Below, in pieces: positions 1 to 8,492 of a stretch of DNA of 64,000 nucleotides. A program made the translations under genes and the position numbers. The notes beneath the pieces were generated by a model. It was given only the letters and a program-made list of their open reading frames with translations, was not told the origin of the DNA and searched no databases. Source of the DNA: Natronincola ferrireducens (GTDB lineage Bacteria; Bacillota; Clostridia; Peptostreptococcales; Natronincolaceae); assembly GCF_900100845.1 (NCBI RefSeq), contig NZ_FNFP01000002.1:62001-126000 (forward strand). Reading direction: 5' to 3'. Positions within the stretch are counted from its first letter, which is position 1. Every line of letters starts with the position of its first letter.

Positions 1-58
1 GTTTGCGTTAACCAGTGGACGTATAGCTGGTGAACATGCAGCACAAAACCTGAAATAA
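1..58 (+). CDS. C-terminal end of an FAD-dependent oxidoreductase (partial)
   Basis: Only the last 18 codons and the stop are inside the window. They read as a tail with the motif LTSGRIAGEHAA. That pattern closes many FAD-binding dehydrogenases of the fumarate reductase/flavocytochrome c type, where the segment lies against the FAD cofactor. The substrate cannot be judged from so little sequence. The gene runs off the left edge, so its start, length and signal peptide are unknown. Family-level call only. Confidence 0.55.
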   Translation, partial: FALTSGRIAGEHAAQNLK

Positions 59-69
59 AGGCAAAATAG

Positions 70-219
70 ATTAAAGATGAAGGTTCTTTTGAACTGTTAA
101 AAAACATAAAAAACCCTCAATACACTGATAAGGTGAACTGTACCATAAATGACTGGGGTATTTTGTCTGCACTACCTTTAGCAAAAAATCACTACGAATA
201 TTATATAACTCTGTGGTAG
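70..219 (+). pseudogene. Gene scrap, open frame without a start codon
   Basis: A frame of 49 codons is open between a TAG at 67-69 and a TAG at 217-219, but it has no ATG, GTG or TTG near its beginning and no ribosome binding site. Its translation (KDEGSFELLKNIKNPQYTDK, then VNCTINDWGILSALPLAKNH) looks protein-like rather than random. I do not recognise the parent family. It is probably the remains of a decayed gene between the FAD enzyme and the next small gene. Confidence 0.3.
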
Positions 220-258
220 ATACTATTTTTGAATACATTATAAAAGGAGGTGCAACAT

Positions 259-435
259 ATGCCAGGAAAAGCTAAACAGTATGTTGACCAAGGTATGTCA
301 TCAGTACAAAATACTGTTAACACATTACAACAAGCCCTTAATTCTGCAGAAAAACCAGACAATAAAAACAAGATTCAACAAGCAATAAACTCTCTTAATG
401 CTGCACAGCAACAATTATCAGGATATCAAGATTAA
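259..435 (+). CDS. Small helical hypothetical protein (58 aa)
   Basis: The ATG at 259 is preceded at good distance by AAAGGAGGTG, so it is preferred to the in-frame GTG at 250, which lies inside that ribosome site. The product is 58 residues, rich in Q, N, A and S and free of cysteine. It has heptad-like spacing (VQNTVNTLQQALNSAEK, then IQQAINSLNAAQQQLSGY), suggesting one or two amphipathic helices. There is no signal peptide or membrane segment. A strong terminator follows at once, so it looks like a single-gene unit. I do not recognise the family; small acid-soluble or phasin-like roles are possible but unsupported. Confidence 0.6.
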   Translation: MPGKAKQYVDQGMSSVQNTVNTLQQALNSAEKPDNKNKIQQAINSLNAAQQQLSGYQD

Positions 436-468
436 TAAATATTAAAAATATTACTATGAAAATCCAAA

Positions 469-508
469 AAACACTTTACCCTGATGAATTCAGAGTAAAG
501 TGTTTTTT
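469..508 (+). terminator. Rho-independent terminator
   Basis: The hairpin AACACTTTAC / GTAAAGTGTT is followed by a run of T. It ends the small gene at 259-435. Confidence 0.85.
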
Positions 509-928
509 AAATAGGATACCCATCTTATATCTTATATTAAGGATTCTATCAATAACTAATAATATTATTAACAGAGGAAATGCAGTGAACATAATTGGGT
601 GTAATTAGAAGTGTTTCATAATAGTAAAAAATAGGAATTAGTCTATTATAATAGCAGTAGTTCAGATGGTTATTACTAATAAAAAACAATTTTCATAAAA
701 AATGGAGAACCTCCCTCCATTTTTTATTTCCTCTAATCTACTTTTGGGTTATCTATTTTTTATAGGGTATAAGGGGTATATAGCAATAATATAATGTAGT
801 GTATAGAAAATAGTTAAATGTCAAAATTACTTAATAGTGAACAATCCTTAGAAATAGGGAGAATTTTAGAGGAATTATAGAATAAATGTAGTATATATAC
901 ATTAACAATATAAGGAAGGTTGGAAAAT
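509..928. other. Intergenic region before dgt
   Basis: No convincing gene is visible in this AT-rich stretch of about 420 bases. It holds one hairpin (697-727) and probably the promoter of dgt, which I cannot place with confidence. Confidence 0.5.
697..727 (+). terminator. Hairpin with T-run, terminator-like
   Basis: AAAAATGGAG pairs with CTCCATTTTT and is followed by T-rich sequence. No gene directly precedes it, so it may end an unseen short transcript or be the remnant of one. Confidence 0.5.
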
Positions 929-1948
929 ATGGGGGAAAAACTAAGACAAATCACAGAGGGTCTTGAGGAAAGATATTTATCATCCTTTGCTCAGTTAAGT
1001 GTAAATACTAGGGGTCGTAGTAATACAGAAGAAGAGTGTGATGTTCGAACCCCATATCAGCGGGATCGAGACAGAATTATCCACTGCGAATTCTTTAGAA
1101 AGCTAAAGGGCAAGACGCAGGTTTTTATTGTAAATAATGATACATTTAGAACAAGATTAACCCATACCTTAGAAGTCAGCCAAATATCTAGAACCATTGC
1201 GAGGGCATTGAGGCTAAACGAGGACCTTGTAGAAGCTATAGCTTTAGGCCATGATTTAGGACATACCTGCTTTGGTCATAGTGGTGAAGAAATACTTAAT
1301 GACGTTGCAGAGTCCTTTAAACATAATGAGCAAAGTTTAAGAATAGTAGATAGGTTAGAAAGAAAAGGAAAGGGTTTGAATCTAACCTTTGAGGTAAGAG
1401 ATGGTATATTACATCATACAGGAGAAGGAATTCCTGTAACAATGGAAGGAAAATTAGTAAAATTGGTGGATCGTATTACCTATCTTTGCCATGATATTCA
1501 GGATAGTATCACAGCTGGTATATTGAAAAGAGAAAATATTCCTAAAAACATTCTAAAAGTTTTGGGGGATGTTCATAGTCAAAGGGTTAATACCTTTGTA
1601 AAGGATGTTATCAATGAAACATTAAGGCAACTAGACCTAGGTAATGATAACAATATTTATCAAACAGATACTATTTATGAAACTATGATGGAATTAAGAG
1701 CTTTTATGTTTAAAAATGTTTATAATTCAGAATTGTGTATTAGAGAAAAAGAAAAAGCGACTTATATTGTAGAGTTTCTATTTGAATACTTGACTAAAAA
1801 ACCAGAGGAAATGTCTTCGTTTTATCTTGATATAATAGAAAAAGAAGGATTATCAAGGGCAGTTGTAGATTATATAGCCGCCTGCACTGATAATGATGCC
1901 ATTAAATTATTTCAAGGAAAGGTCATTCCTTCACCTAAATATTTCTAA
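929..1948 (+). CDS. dgt: Deoxyguanosinetriphosphate triphosphohydrolase-like HD-domain protein
   Basis: This soluble HD-superfamily hydrolase is expected to split dNTPs into deoxynucleoside and triphosphate. The 339-residue product shows the HD metal-site pattern: H79 (HTLEVSQ), HD at 108-109 in GHDLGHTCFGH, and D181 in VKLVDRITYL. The N-terminal RTPYQRDRDRIIH segment is typical of Dgt-like proteins. The ATG at 929 follows AAGGAAGG at 912-919 and is preferred to the in-frame TTG at 920. It lies directly upstream of dnaG-rpoD, a common clostridial order that places nucleotide-pool control beside replication and transcription genes. Whether it prefers dGTP cannot be read from the sequence. Confidence 0.9.
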   Translation: MGEKLRQITEGLEERYLSSFAQLSVNTRGRSNTEEECDVRTPYQRDRDRIIHCEFFRKLKGKTQVFIVNNDTFRTRLTHTLEVSQISRTIARALRLNEDLVEAIALGHDLGHTCFGHSGEEILNDVAESFKHNEQSLRIVDRLERKGKGLNLTFEVRDGILHHTGEGIPVTMEGKLVKLVDRITYLCHDIQDSITAGILKRENIPKNILKVLGDVHSQRVNTFVKDVINETLRQLDLGNDNNIYQTDTIYETMMELRAFMFKNVYNSELCIREKEKATYIVEFLFEYLTKKPEEMSSFYLDIIEKEGLSRAVVDYIAACTDNDAIKLFQGKVIPSPKYF

Positions 1949-2019
1949 AAGCATAGTATTAAAATAAAATTGTCAGAATTTATTTATTTTAATAGATAAG
2001 AAGGAATTAAAGAGATTTA

Positions 2020-2038
2020 TGTCGAAATTACTTCGACA
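2020..2038. promoter_or_regulatory. Inverted pair of perfect Spo0A-box heptamers
   Basis: TGTCGAA (2020-2026) and its reverse complement TTCGACA (2032-2038) face each other across 5 bases, 110 bp upstream of dnaG. The Bacillus Spo0A box core is TGTCGAA. No T-run follows, so a terminator role is unlikely. Binding is inferred. Confidence 0.5.
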
Positions 2039-2148
2039 GTCCTTATGAGACAAATAAATTTCACTAGGAAGATGATGATTATAAGAAGGAAATTTAAAAT
2101 TAAAAAAGAATTATATATTAAAAAGATATAATTAGCTAGGTGGTATAA

Positions 2149-3990
2149 ATGGAAAACTACTTTCCTGATGAACTTATTCAAGAGGTAAAAGATAAAACTG
2201 ATATTGTAAGCGTCATATCCCAATATGTAGATTTAAAAGCTTCTGGTACATCCTATAAAGCCCTATGTCCTTTTCATAACGAAAAAACACCATCCTTTAT
2301 GGTAAATGGTGAAAAACAGGTATTTAAATGCTTTGGATGTGGTGAAGGTGGAGATGTGATTGGCTTTATCATGAAGAGGGAGAATTTAGACTTTGTTGAA
2401 GCTGTAAAATTATTGGCACAACGTGCCAATATATATATAAATCAAGCAACTACCTCAAATGAAATAAAGGAGAATCGGAAAAAACAAAACAGCTATTATG
2501 ACATAAATAGACGTGCAGGAAGATGTTTTTATGATAACCTAGTACAAAGAAAAAATGAAGCCCTAGACTATTTAATAAAGAGGGGATTAACAATTAAAAC
2601 AATTAGATCCTTTGGGTTGGGTTATGCTTTAAATGGTTGGAATCATTTAATGAATTATTTAATTAAGGAAGGTTTTAAAAAGGAAGATATAGAAAAATCA
2701 GGATTAATTGTTGAAAACAAGCAAAAGGATGGACACTATGACCGATTTAGAAATCGTATTATGTTTCCTATATTTGATATTCGTGGAAATGTAATAGGAT
2801 TTGGAGGAAGGGTATTGGATGATTCTCTTCCCAAATATCTTAACTCTCCAGAAACATCCTATTTCAACAAAAGAGAAGTGTTGTATGGGTTGCATATAGC
2901 AAGAAAACACGCTGAAAATAAGCAAGGAATTTTAGTAGAAGGCTATATGGATGTTATTATTCTTCATCAATATGGCTTTAAAAATACTATAGCAACCTTA
3001 GGCACCTCCCTAACAAAAGATCATGCTATGCTACTAAAAAGATATTTTAATGAGGTTGTTATATGCTTTGATGGAGACAAGGCTGGCACAAAAGCAACCC
3101 TAAGAAGTATAGAAATACTGCAAAATGTCGATATAGATATTAAAGTAATAATATTACCAGAAAATATAGATCCTGATGATTTTATTAACAAAAATGGCAA
3201 AACTGCTTTTGAAGAAAAAATTCAACATGCTCTGAGCTTTATAGATTATAAAATTTATTTATCTGAACAAAAGTATGGTTCAGGAAGCTTAGAGGATCAG
3301 GTTAAATTTGGAAAGGCAATAGCAGCCATTATAAAGGAAATAAAAAGTCCAATTGAACAAGAAGCTTATATAAAAAAGATTGAGGAAAAATTTCATATCT
3401 CTAAAGACGCTATCCTCAGAGAAATATATGGTAGAAAGACTAACGTAAATAAAGGCAATAATACTAAGTATAGTTCCAATTACAAAAGAAATAATAAATA
3501 TATAGAAGCAGTGCCGTTACCTGAACAGAAGGGTCAGATCATTGCTGAAAAGCAATTGTTAAACTATATGTTAACAAACTATGAAGTCATTCCAAATATT
3601 CTACAAAGAATTCAGGTAGATGATTTTGTGCTTGAGCACCACAGAACTGTTCTTCAATACATTATAGAGAATCATCATAACATAGTTCAGCTTCAACAAA
3701 TAAAAGAGGATTTATCCTATATAGCTGAAGAAATAAATGATATATTGCATATGAGCACTCAGCAAATGGATATAAATAAATCATTAGAGAAGTATAAAGT
3801 GAATATGAAGAAATACAAACTCCTCTATCAAAGGAAAGAACTTAAAGAAGAACAAAGCGCTATTATGAAAAAGGAGAATTTAAATAAGGAAGAGGTTGAA
3901 AGACAATTGTTAAAGCTAGGTGTAAAAATGATGAAAATCAATATAGAACTACAAAAGCTGCAGTTGGAGGAAAGGAGGGAGCAAAATTGA
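2149..3990 (+). CDS. dnaG: DNA primase
   Basis: DnaG makes RNA primers for the replicative polymerase and works with the DnaB-type helicase at the fork. The 613-residue protein has the N-terminal zinc ribbon (C40, H43, C61, C64 in [13 protein letters not shown] and [11 protein letters not shown]). A catalytic TOPRIM core follows, with EGYMDVI and the acidic motif CFDGDKAG. The C-terminal part, about 450-613, matches the helicase-interacting region. The start follows TAGGTGG. The stop overlaps the TTG start of rpoD, so the two are translationally coupled in the classical macromolecular-synthesis operon; no rpsU lies upstream here. The palindromic Spo0A-box pair upstream suggests sporulation-linked control. 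Confidence 0.97.
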   Translation: MENYFPDELIQEVKDKTDIVSVISQYVDLKASGTSYKALCPFHNEKTPSFMVNGEKQVFKCFGCGEGGDVIGFIMKRENLDFVEAVKLLAQRANIYINQATTSNEIKENRKKQNSYYDINRRAGRCFYDNLVQRKNEALDYLIKRGLTIKTIRSFGLGYALNGWNHLMNYLIKEGFKKEDIEKSGLIVENKQKDGHYDRFRNRIMFPIFDIRGNVIGFGGRVLDDSLPKYLNSPETSYFNKREVLYGLHIARKHAENKQGILVEGYMDVIILHQYGFKNTIATLGTSLTKDHAMLLKRYFNEVVICFDGDKAGTKATLRSIEILQNVDIDIKVIILPENIDPDDFINKNGKTAFEEKIQHALSFIDYKIYLSEQKYGSGSLEDQVKFGKAIAAIIKEIKSPIEQEAYIKKIEEKFHISKDAILREIYGRKTNVNKGNNTKYSSNYKRNNKYIEAVPLPEQKGQIIAEKQLLNYMLTNYEVIPNILQRIQVDDFVLEHHRTVLQYIIENHHNIVQLQQIKEDLSYIAEEINDILHMSTQQMDINKSLEKYKVNMKKYKLLYQRKELKEEQSAIMKKENLNKEEVERQLLKLGVKMMKINIELQKLQLEERREQN

Positions 3991-5105
3991 GCAATCTTAA
4001 AGAAAATAAAGATAAACAAGAGTCAGTAAAAAAATTAATAGAAAAAGGTAAAAAGAGAGGTATGATTACCTATACAGAAATTATGGATGCTCTAGAGGAT
4101 ATTGATATAGATAAGGATCAAATTGATGAAATTTATGAGCATTTAGCTACGATGGGTATAGATATAGTGGGAGAAAAGGAAGATGATTTAGATATAGATG
4201 TGGACGACATCGAATTAGAAAGTGATATTGTAGTTGAGGAACCCATAGAAGATGATGTTGCCTTACTAAAGGGTGTTAATATAGATGATCCCGTAAGAAT
4301 GTATTTAAAAGAAATTGGAAAAGTTGCGTTATTATCTGGCGACGAAGAAATCCAATTGGCTAAAAGAATGGAGCTTGGAGATGAAGAAGCTAAAAAACGG
4401 TTGGTGGAAGCTAACTTAAGGCTTGTTGTAAGTATTGCAAAAAGATATGTGGGTAGAGGGATGTTATTCCTGGATTTGATTCAAGAAGGAAATTTAGGTT
4501 TGATCAAAGCAGTAGAGAAATTTGACTACACAAAGGGATATAAATTCAGTACCTATGCTACATGGTGGATTCGTCAAGCTATCACTAGAGCCATTGCAGA
4601 TCAAGCCCGTACCATAAGAATTCCTGTACATATGGTAGAAACTATTAACAAGCTAATCCGAGTTTCTAGACAATTATTACAGGAATTAGGCCGAGAACCA
4701 AGACCTGAGGAAATTGCAGAAGAGATGGATTTATCAGAAGATAAAGTTCGTGAAATACTAAAAATTGCTCAAGAACCTGTATCCTTGGAAACACCAATCG
4801 GTGAAGAAGAAGACAGTCACTTAGGAGATTTTATTCCTGATGATGATGCTCCAGCACCAGCTGAAGCAGCAGCCTTTTCCCTATTGAAGGAACAGCTAAT
4901 TGAAGTGTTAGATACATTGACACCTAGGGAACAAAAAGTTTTGCGCCTACGTTTTGGTTTAGATGATGGAAGAGCTAGGACGCTAGAGGAAGTAGGTAAG
5001 AAGTTTGAAGTAACTAGGGAGCGTATACGACAAATAGAAGCCAAAGCCCTTAGGAAATTAAGACACCCTAGCCGTAGTAAGAAATTAAAGGATTATTTAG
5101 AATAA
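3987..5105 (+). CDS. rpoD: RNA polymerase primary sigma factor SigA/RpoD
   Basis: This is the housekeeping sigma factor that directs RNA polymerase to -35/-10 promoters. The 372-residue protein has an N-terminal region 1.1 followed by an acidic stretch, region 1.2 ([12 protein letters not shown]), regions 2.1-2.4 ([34 protein letters not shown]) and region 4.2 ([20 protein letters not shown]). The TTG start at 3987 overlaps the dnaG stop and is preceded by a strong GGAGGAAAGGAGG. A terminator follows. Its length and motifs are those of group 1 sigma factors and differ clearly from the shorter SigE and SigG encoded later in the window. Confidence 0.97.
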   Translation: MSNLKENKDKQESVKKLIEKGKKRGMITYTEIMDALEDIDIDKDQIDEIYEHLATMGIDIVGEKEDDLDIDVDDIELESDIVVEEPIEDDVALLKGVNIDDPVRMYLKEIGKVALLSGDEEIQLAKRMELGDEEAKKRLVEANLRLVVSIAKRYVGRGMLFLDLIQEGNLGLIKAVEKFDYTKGYKFSTYATWWIRQAITRAIADQARTIRIPVHMVETINKLIRVSRQLLQELGREPRPEEIAEEMDLSEDKVREILKIAQEPVSLETPIGEEEDSHLGDFIPDDDAPAPAEAAAFSLLKEQLIEVLDTLTPREQKVLRLRFGLDDGRARTLEEVGKKFEVTRERIRQIEAKALRKLRHPSRSKKLKDYLE

Positions 5106-5115
5106 ATAGAGTAAA

Positions 5116-5150
5116 GACAATAGATTCGCACATTGCGAATCTATTGTCTT
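5116..5150. terminator. Bidirectional terminator
   Basis: A 14-bp perfect stem (GACAATAGATTCGC and its complement) lies between the convergent rpoD and the minus-strand gene at 5159-5359, so it can end both transcripts. Confidence 0.85.
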
Positions 5151-5158
5151 ATATAACA

Positions 5159-5359
5159 CTACCAATATTGTTTTTGTTTACCATATTCTATTTTTTTCTT
5201 TAGTTCTTCTTTGCTTTCTTGGTTGTCTAGCTGGTCTTGTAGGGTATGCATAATTTGATCCGCCTCTTCCTCCCATTCTTGGGTACGACCACCCCAGCTA
5301 AAATGAACCATTTCACTAGGTGGTACAAGCTTTCTCTTTCTTTTATTTGTGTTAGACAT
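5159..5359 (-). CDS. Small conserved-looking hypothetical protein (66 aa)
   Basis: On the minus strand the ATG is preceded by AGGAGGAAT at proper spacing, and the frame ends beside the bidirectional terminator; both favour a real gene. The product is charged and soluble, with a basic N-terminus (SNTNKRKRKLVPPSEMVHFS), a tryptophan-rich middle (WGGRTQEWEEEADQIM) and a helical, lysine/glutamate-rich tail. There is no signal peptide or membrane segment. I do not recognise the family. It is convergent with rpoD and divergent from trmK. Confidence 0.6.
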   Translation of the reverse strand: MSNTNKRKRKLVPPSEMVHFSWGGRTQEWEEEADQIMHTLQDQLDNQESKEELKKKIEYGKQKQYW

Positions 5360-5477
5360 AGCTATTCCTCCTTTTCCTTAGTGTAGGAGAAATTTCAAAA
5401 AATATGAGGTTATATTTTAAAAGAAAATAAATTTACTAAATGCAACAAATTTATAACAGGAAGGAGTGAATCCTATA

Positions 5478-6179
5478 ATGAAGGTAAAATTAACTCCGAG
5501 ATTAGAAAAAATAGCTGAGTTGGTATCAAAAAACAGCAGAGTAGCAGATATTGGCACTGACCATGGCTATATAAGTATTTATCTTTTGGAAAAAGGGGTA
5601 TCCTCTCATATTATTGCCAGTGATGTTAATAAGGGACCACTGGAGACTGCCCGCAAGAATATAGAGGAGCATGGTTATAAACAGGAGGTAGACCTCCGTT
5701 TAGGAAGTGGCCTAGAGGTTTTAAGGCCTAAGGAGATAGATACGGCTATTATAGCAGGTATGGGGGGTATCCTTATAGGGGAACTACTCCAGGCTAACCC
5801 AGAGGTAACCAATAGTATAGATACCTTTATTCTACAGCCTATGCAGGCCCAGGAGGAACTAAGAAGATATCTAGTGACCAATGGCTTTAAGATACAGAAA
5901 GACCTATTGATAAAAGAAGATTTCCGTATATACGAAATTCTTGTAGCTAAGAAGGGTACACAGGAGGTAAAAGATAATATATTCTATGAAATAGGATTTT
6001 TCCTTAAAGACAATCCAACAGACTTGGCGACAGAATTTATAGAGGGAAAAATAAAGGTTCAACAAGAGATTATTAATCATGTAAAAAAACAACAGTCCTT
6101 AAGTGCTACCCAAAAGCATCAACAATCTAAAGATAAATTAAAGAAGCTAGAGGAGGTGCTACAATGGCTGAAAAAGTAA
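5478..6179 (+). CDS. trmK: tRNA (adenine(22)-N1)-methyltransferase TrmK
   Basis: TrmK uses S-adenosylmethionine to methylate N1 of A22 in the D-loop of bacterial tRNAs. The 233-residue Rossmann-fold protein has the SAM-binding motif ADIGTDHGYISIYLLE near residues 26-41, a DVNKGPLETARKNIE acidic loop, and the GMGG motif (IIAGMGGILIGELL) of this family. The C-terminus is a coiled-coil-like K/Q/E-rich helix. The ATG at 5478 is chosen over the in-frame GTG at 5466, which sits inside the AAGGAG site. Its 3' end overlaps the next gene (nif3-like) by 16 bases, a gene pair also found in Bacillus (yqfN-yqfO). Confidence 0.93.
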   Translation: MKVKLTPRLEKIAELVSKNSRVADIGTDHGYISIYLLEKGVSSHIIASDVNKGPLETARKNIEEHGYKQEVDLRLGSGLEVLRPKEIDTAIIAGMGGILIGELLQANPEVTNSIDTFILQPMQAQEELRRYLVTNGFKIQKDLLIKEDFRIYEILVAKKGTQEVKDNIFYEIGFFLKDNPTDLATEFIEGKIKVQQEIINHVKKQQSLSATQKHQQSKDKLKKLEEVLQWLKK

Positions 6180-7282
6180 AAAACATTCTTGAAATTATGG
6201 AAGAACTTGCCCCTAAGGGATTGGCCATGAAATGGGATAATGTAGGATTATTAGTAGGAAGCTATGAAAACTCAGTGGATAAAATTATGGTATGTCTAGA
6301 TATTACTGAAGAGGTACTACAGGAGGCTATAGAAAAAAAGGTTAATTTGATTATAGCCCATCATCCTATGATCTTCTCCCCCCTTAAAGTTGTAATAAGA
6401 GAAGATTATAAGGGAGCTTTAGTCTTTAAAGCAATTACCAACAACATCAATATTTATGCCACCCATACAAATATGGATATTGCACCAAGGGGACTAAATG
6501 ATTTTGTGGCGGAGAAATTGAAACTACAAGATGTACATGTTTTAGATATAATCCATAGGGAGAAATTATATAAAATTGTCATATATGTACCTGTAGGACA
6601 TGAAGATAAGGTGGCGGATGCCCTGAATCAGGCAGGAGCAGGACATATAGGAAACTACAGTCATTGTAGTTTTAGAACAAATGGAACAGGTACTTTTAAA
6701 CCATTAGAAGGTACCAATCCATTTATTGGGACAATGGGGCAATTAGAGAAAGTACAAGAAATTCGTTTAGAAACAATTGCTTCCCAAAGTTGTCTACAGC
6801 AATCAATCAACAATATGATCCAGGCCCATCCCTATGAAGAGGTTGCCTATGATATTATTCCTCTTGATAATGAGAACAATCCAATGGGATTAGGGCGCGT
6901 AGGCAAATTGGAAAAACCTATAAAATTAGAAGAATTTATAGACAACATAAAGACTGTTCTTCAGTTGAAGCAAATAAAGTATTCTGGTAATCCTAAAACC
7001 TTGGTAAAAAAAATTGCTGTAGTTAACGGTAGTGGAGCCGACTATATAGAGATGGCTAAAAACAAAGGTTGCGATTGTCTTGTAACAGGAGATGTTAAAT
7101 ATCATGATGCCCAGAGGGCTATAGAGCTAGGCATTAATGTTATAGATGCTGGCCATTTTGAAACTGAAATTGTTTTTGTGGATTTGGTTACACAATATTT
7201 AAAGAAACAAATGAAGGAAAGAGACATAGATGTAGAAGTGATTTCATCTAGCACAAACATAAATCCATTTAATATACTATAA
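6164..7282 (+). CDS. Nif3-like dinuclear metal-center protein (YqfO family)
   Basis: This family forms hexameric toroids with a two-metal site per subunit. The biochemical role is still debated; GTP cyclohydrolase-type and regulatory functions have been proposed. The 372-residue form seen here is the long YqfO type: two Nif3 halves around a CutA/PII-like insert at about 130-230. Metal ligands are visible in IAHHPMIF and THTNMD in the first half and in DAGHFETE near the C-terminus. It overlaps trmK by 16 bases, so the two are co-translated, and the RNase HI gene follows 20 bases later. The ribosome site GGAGGTG lies within the end of trmK. Confidence 0.92.
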   Translation: MAEKVKNILEIMEELAPKGLAMKWDNVGLLVGSYENSVDKIMVCLDITEEVLQEAIEKKVNLIIAHHPMIFSPLKVVIREDYKGALVFKAITNNINIYATHTNMDIAPRGLNDFVAEKLKLQDVHVLDIIHREKLYKIVIYVPVGHEDKVADALNQAGAGHIGNYSHCSFRTNGTGTFKPLEGTNPFIGTMGQLEKVQEIRLETIASQSCLQQSINNMIQAHPYEEVAYDIIPLDNENNPMGLGRVGKLEKPIKLEEFIDNIKTVLQLKQIKYSGNPKTLVKKIAVVNGSGADYIEMAKNKGCDCLVTGDVKYHDAQRAIELGINVIDAGHFETEIVFVDLVTQYLKKQMKERDIDVEVISSSTNINPFNIL

Positions 7283-7302
7283 TAGAAGGGTGTGGGATTT
7301 TG

Positions 7303-7701
7303 ATGGAGGTAATTATTTATACAGATGGAGGCTCTAGGGGCAACCCTGGGGAAGCAGGAATAGGTATTGTTATAGAGGATGCTGAAGGCAATAGCATTAA
7401 AGAAATTAGCCAATATATAGGGACTCAAACTAACAATGTGGCTGAATATAAAGCATTGAGCAGGGCTTTAGAGGTGGCGGTGGACATGGGAGCAACAAAT
7501 GTTACATGCTACTTAGACAGCGAACTGGTAACTAAACAGATTAAAGGAGAATATAAGGTAAAGAATGAAAGAATGATTCCCATGTACAATATGGTGATGC
7601 CATTAGTAAATAAATTTGATAAATTTCATATAGAACATATTAGAAGAGAAAAAAATAAAAAGGCAGATGCATTAGCAAATAGAGCAATGGACGAAAAGTA
7701 A
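7303..7701 (+). CDS. rnhA: Ribonuclease HI family protein
   Basis: Members cleave RNA in RNA-DNA hybrids. The 132-residue protein has the acidic active site of the RNase H fold: D in IYTDGGSRGNPG (residue 8), E in NNVAEYKAL, D in CYLDSELV and D in KKADALANRA. It lacks the basic protrusion of E. coli RNase HI and so resembles the short YpdQ/archaeal-type enzymes; some of these may be weak in RNase H activity. The ATG at 7303 is preferred; a TTG at 7300 is in the same frame. It is the last gene of the trmK-nif3-rnhA run, and the rnpB promoter follows only 17 bases after its stop. Confidence 0.88.
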   Translation: MEVIIYTDGGSRGNPGEAGIGIVIEDAEGNSIKEISQYIGTQTNNVAEYKALSRALEVAVDMGATNVTCYLDSELVTKQIKGEYKVKNERMIPMYNMVMPLVNKFDKFHIEHIRREKNKKADALANRAMDEK

Positions 7702-7718
7702 TTTACAAATATTAACTT

Positions 7719-7747
7719 TTGACAGGATAGAAAATTCATGGTATGAT
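7719..7747 (+). promoter_or_regulatory. SigA promoter of rnpB
   Basis: TTGACA (7719-7724) and TATGAT (7742-7747) are 17 bases apart, about 30 bases before the mature 5' end of RNase P RNA. A near-consensus -35 suits a strongly expressed stable RNA. Confidence 0.8.
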
Positions 7748-7777
7748 ATTATTCTTGATTGAGAACAATAAAATATA

Positions 7778-8167
7778 GCGAGTAAGTCAGATGATCGCGG
7801 ACACAGTTATCTGTGGACGAGGAAAGTCCGAGCTCCATAGGGCAGGGTGCTGGGTAATACCCAGTGGAGGTGACTCCAAGGAAAGTGCAACAGAGAGATA
7901 CCGCCAGACCCCTTGTTCAGTAGCAATACTGAATTTGTGGTGAGAACAGCTTTTAAGCTGTCTGGTAAGGCTGGAAAGGTGAGGTAAGAGCTCACCAGCA
8001 GTTAGGCGACTAGCTGGCTATGTAAACCCCATCTGGAGCAAGACCAAGTAGGGACTAAAAAAACGGCGGCCCGTCGTGTCCCGTGGTAGGTTGCTTGAGC
8101 CGTCTGGTAACAGCCGGCCTAGATAGATGATCATCCACGACAGAACTCGGCTTACCGACCTACTCGC
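7778..8167 (+). ncRNA. rnpB: RNase P RNA
   Basis: This is the catalytic RNA that trims the 5' leader of tRNA precursors. Ends GCGAGTA (7778) and TACTCGC (8161-8167) pair to form helix P1. Universal core blocks are present: GAGGAAAGTCCG near 7819, the GGGTGCTGGGTAATACCCAG segment near 7846, GGAAAGTGCAACAGAGA near 7880, and the 3' block ACAGAACTCGGCTTACCGACC. The promoter is at 7719-7747 and a terminator follows at 8191. I did not resolve the A or B structural class. Exact ends are inferred from P1 pairing. Confidence 0.95.
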
Positions 8168-8190
8168 TTAAATTTAAGTATAACCATTAC

Positions 8191-8220
8191 AAACACTAGT
8201 CTTGATGACTGGTGTTTTTG
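8191..8220 (+). terminator. Terminator of rnpB
   Basis: AACACTAGTC and GACTGGTGTT pair (with a G-T pair) and are followed by TTTTTG. Confidence 0.8.
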
Positions 8221-8492
8221 TATTAATTGTAGTTTTATGCTCATGTTAAATTTCATTATTGATTTTAGACTGAATTGTAACTTTAGTATAAGCCGTAGCG
8301 GTTTGTTATTCTTCGTTATCCCTCAGGATGACTGGGCCCTAGCATTTCCATATTTTTTTAAATATCAATATTTATCATTAATACAATCAAAATTAAAGCA
8401 AAATATCAAGGGAGAGGAAAAATCTAGCCATCAAATGTTATAATATAAAAGGACTAGCAATTATGTATATTTCTCTTAAAGGATGATGACAC
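8221..8492. other. Intergenic region with a repeat-like fragment
   Basis: No gene is supported. At 8293-8338 the minus strand reads CCAGTCATCCTGAGGGA followed by a GC-richer stretch, resembling widespread short bacterial intergenic repeats. A related fragment lies near 63200. The helicase promoter is at its right end. Confidence 0.4.
8436..8444 (+). promoter_or_regulatory. Extended -10 promoter of the helicase gene
   Basis: TGTTATAAT provides a TGn extended -10 with a perfect TATAAT at 8439-8444. No good -35 is visible. Confidence 0.5.

Noticed and set aside
2020-2038. Hairpin before dnaG as terminator
   Set aside because: No T-run after the stem; dgt termination is not supported here, and two perfect Spo0A heptamers explain the palindrome better.
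2017-2223. Minus-strand frame opposite the dnaG start
   Set aside because: Low-complexity I/L/F product from AT-rich leader; no ribosome site; covers the dnaG start.
8237-8443. Open frame of 68 codons after rnpB
   Set aside because: No ribosome site; it translates the repeat-like stretch (SGLLFFVIPQDDW) and lies in the helicase leader.
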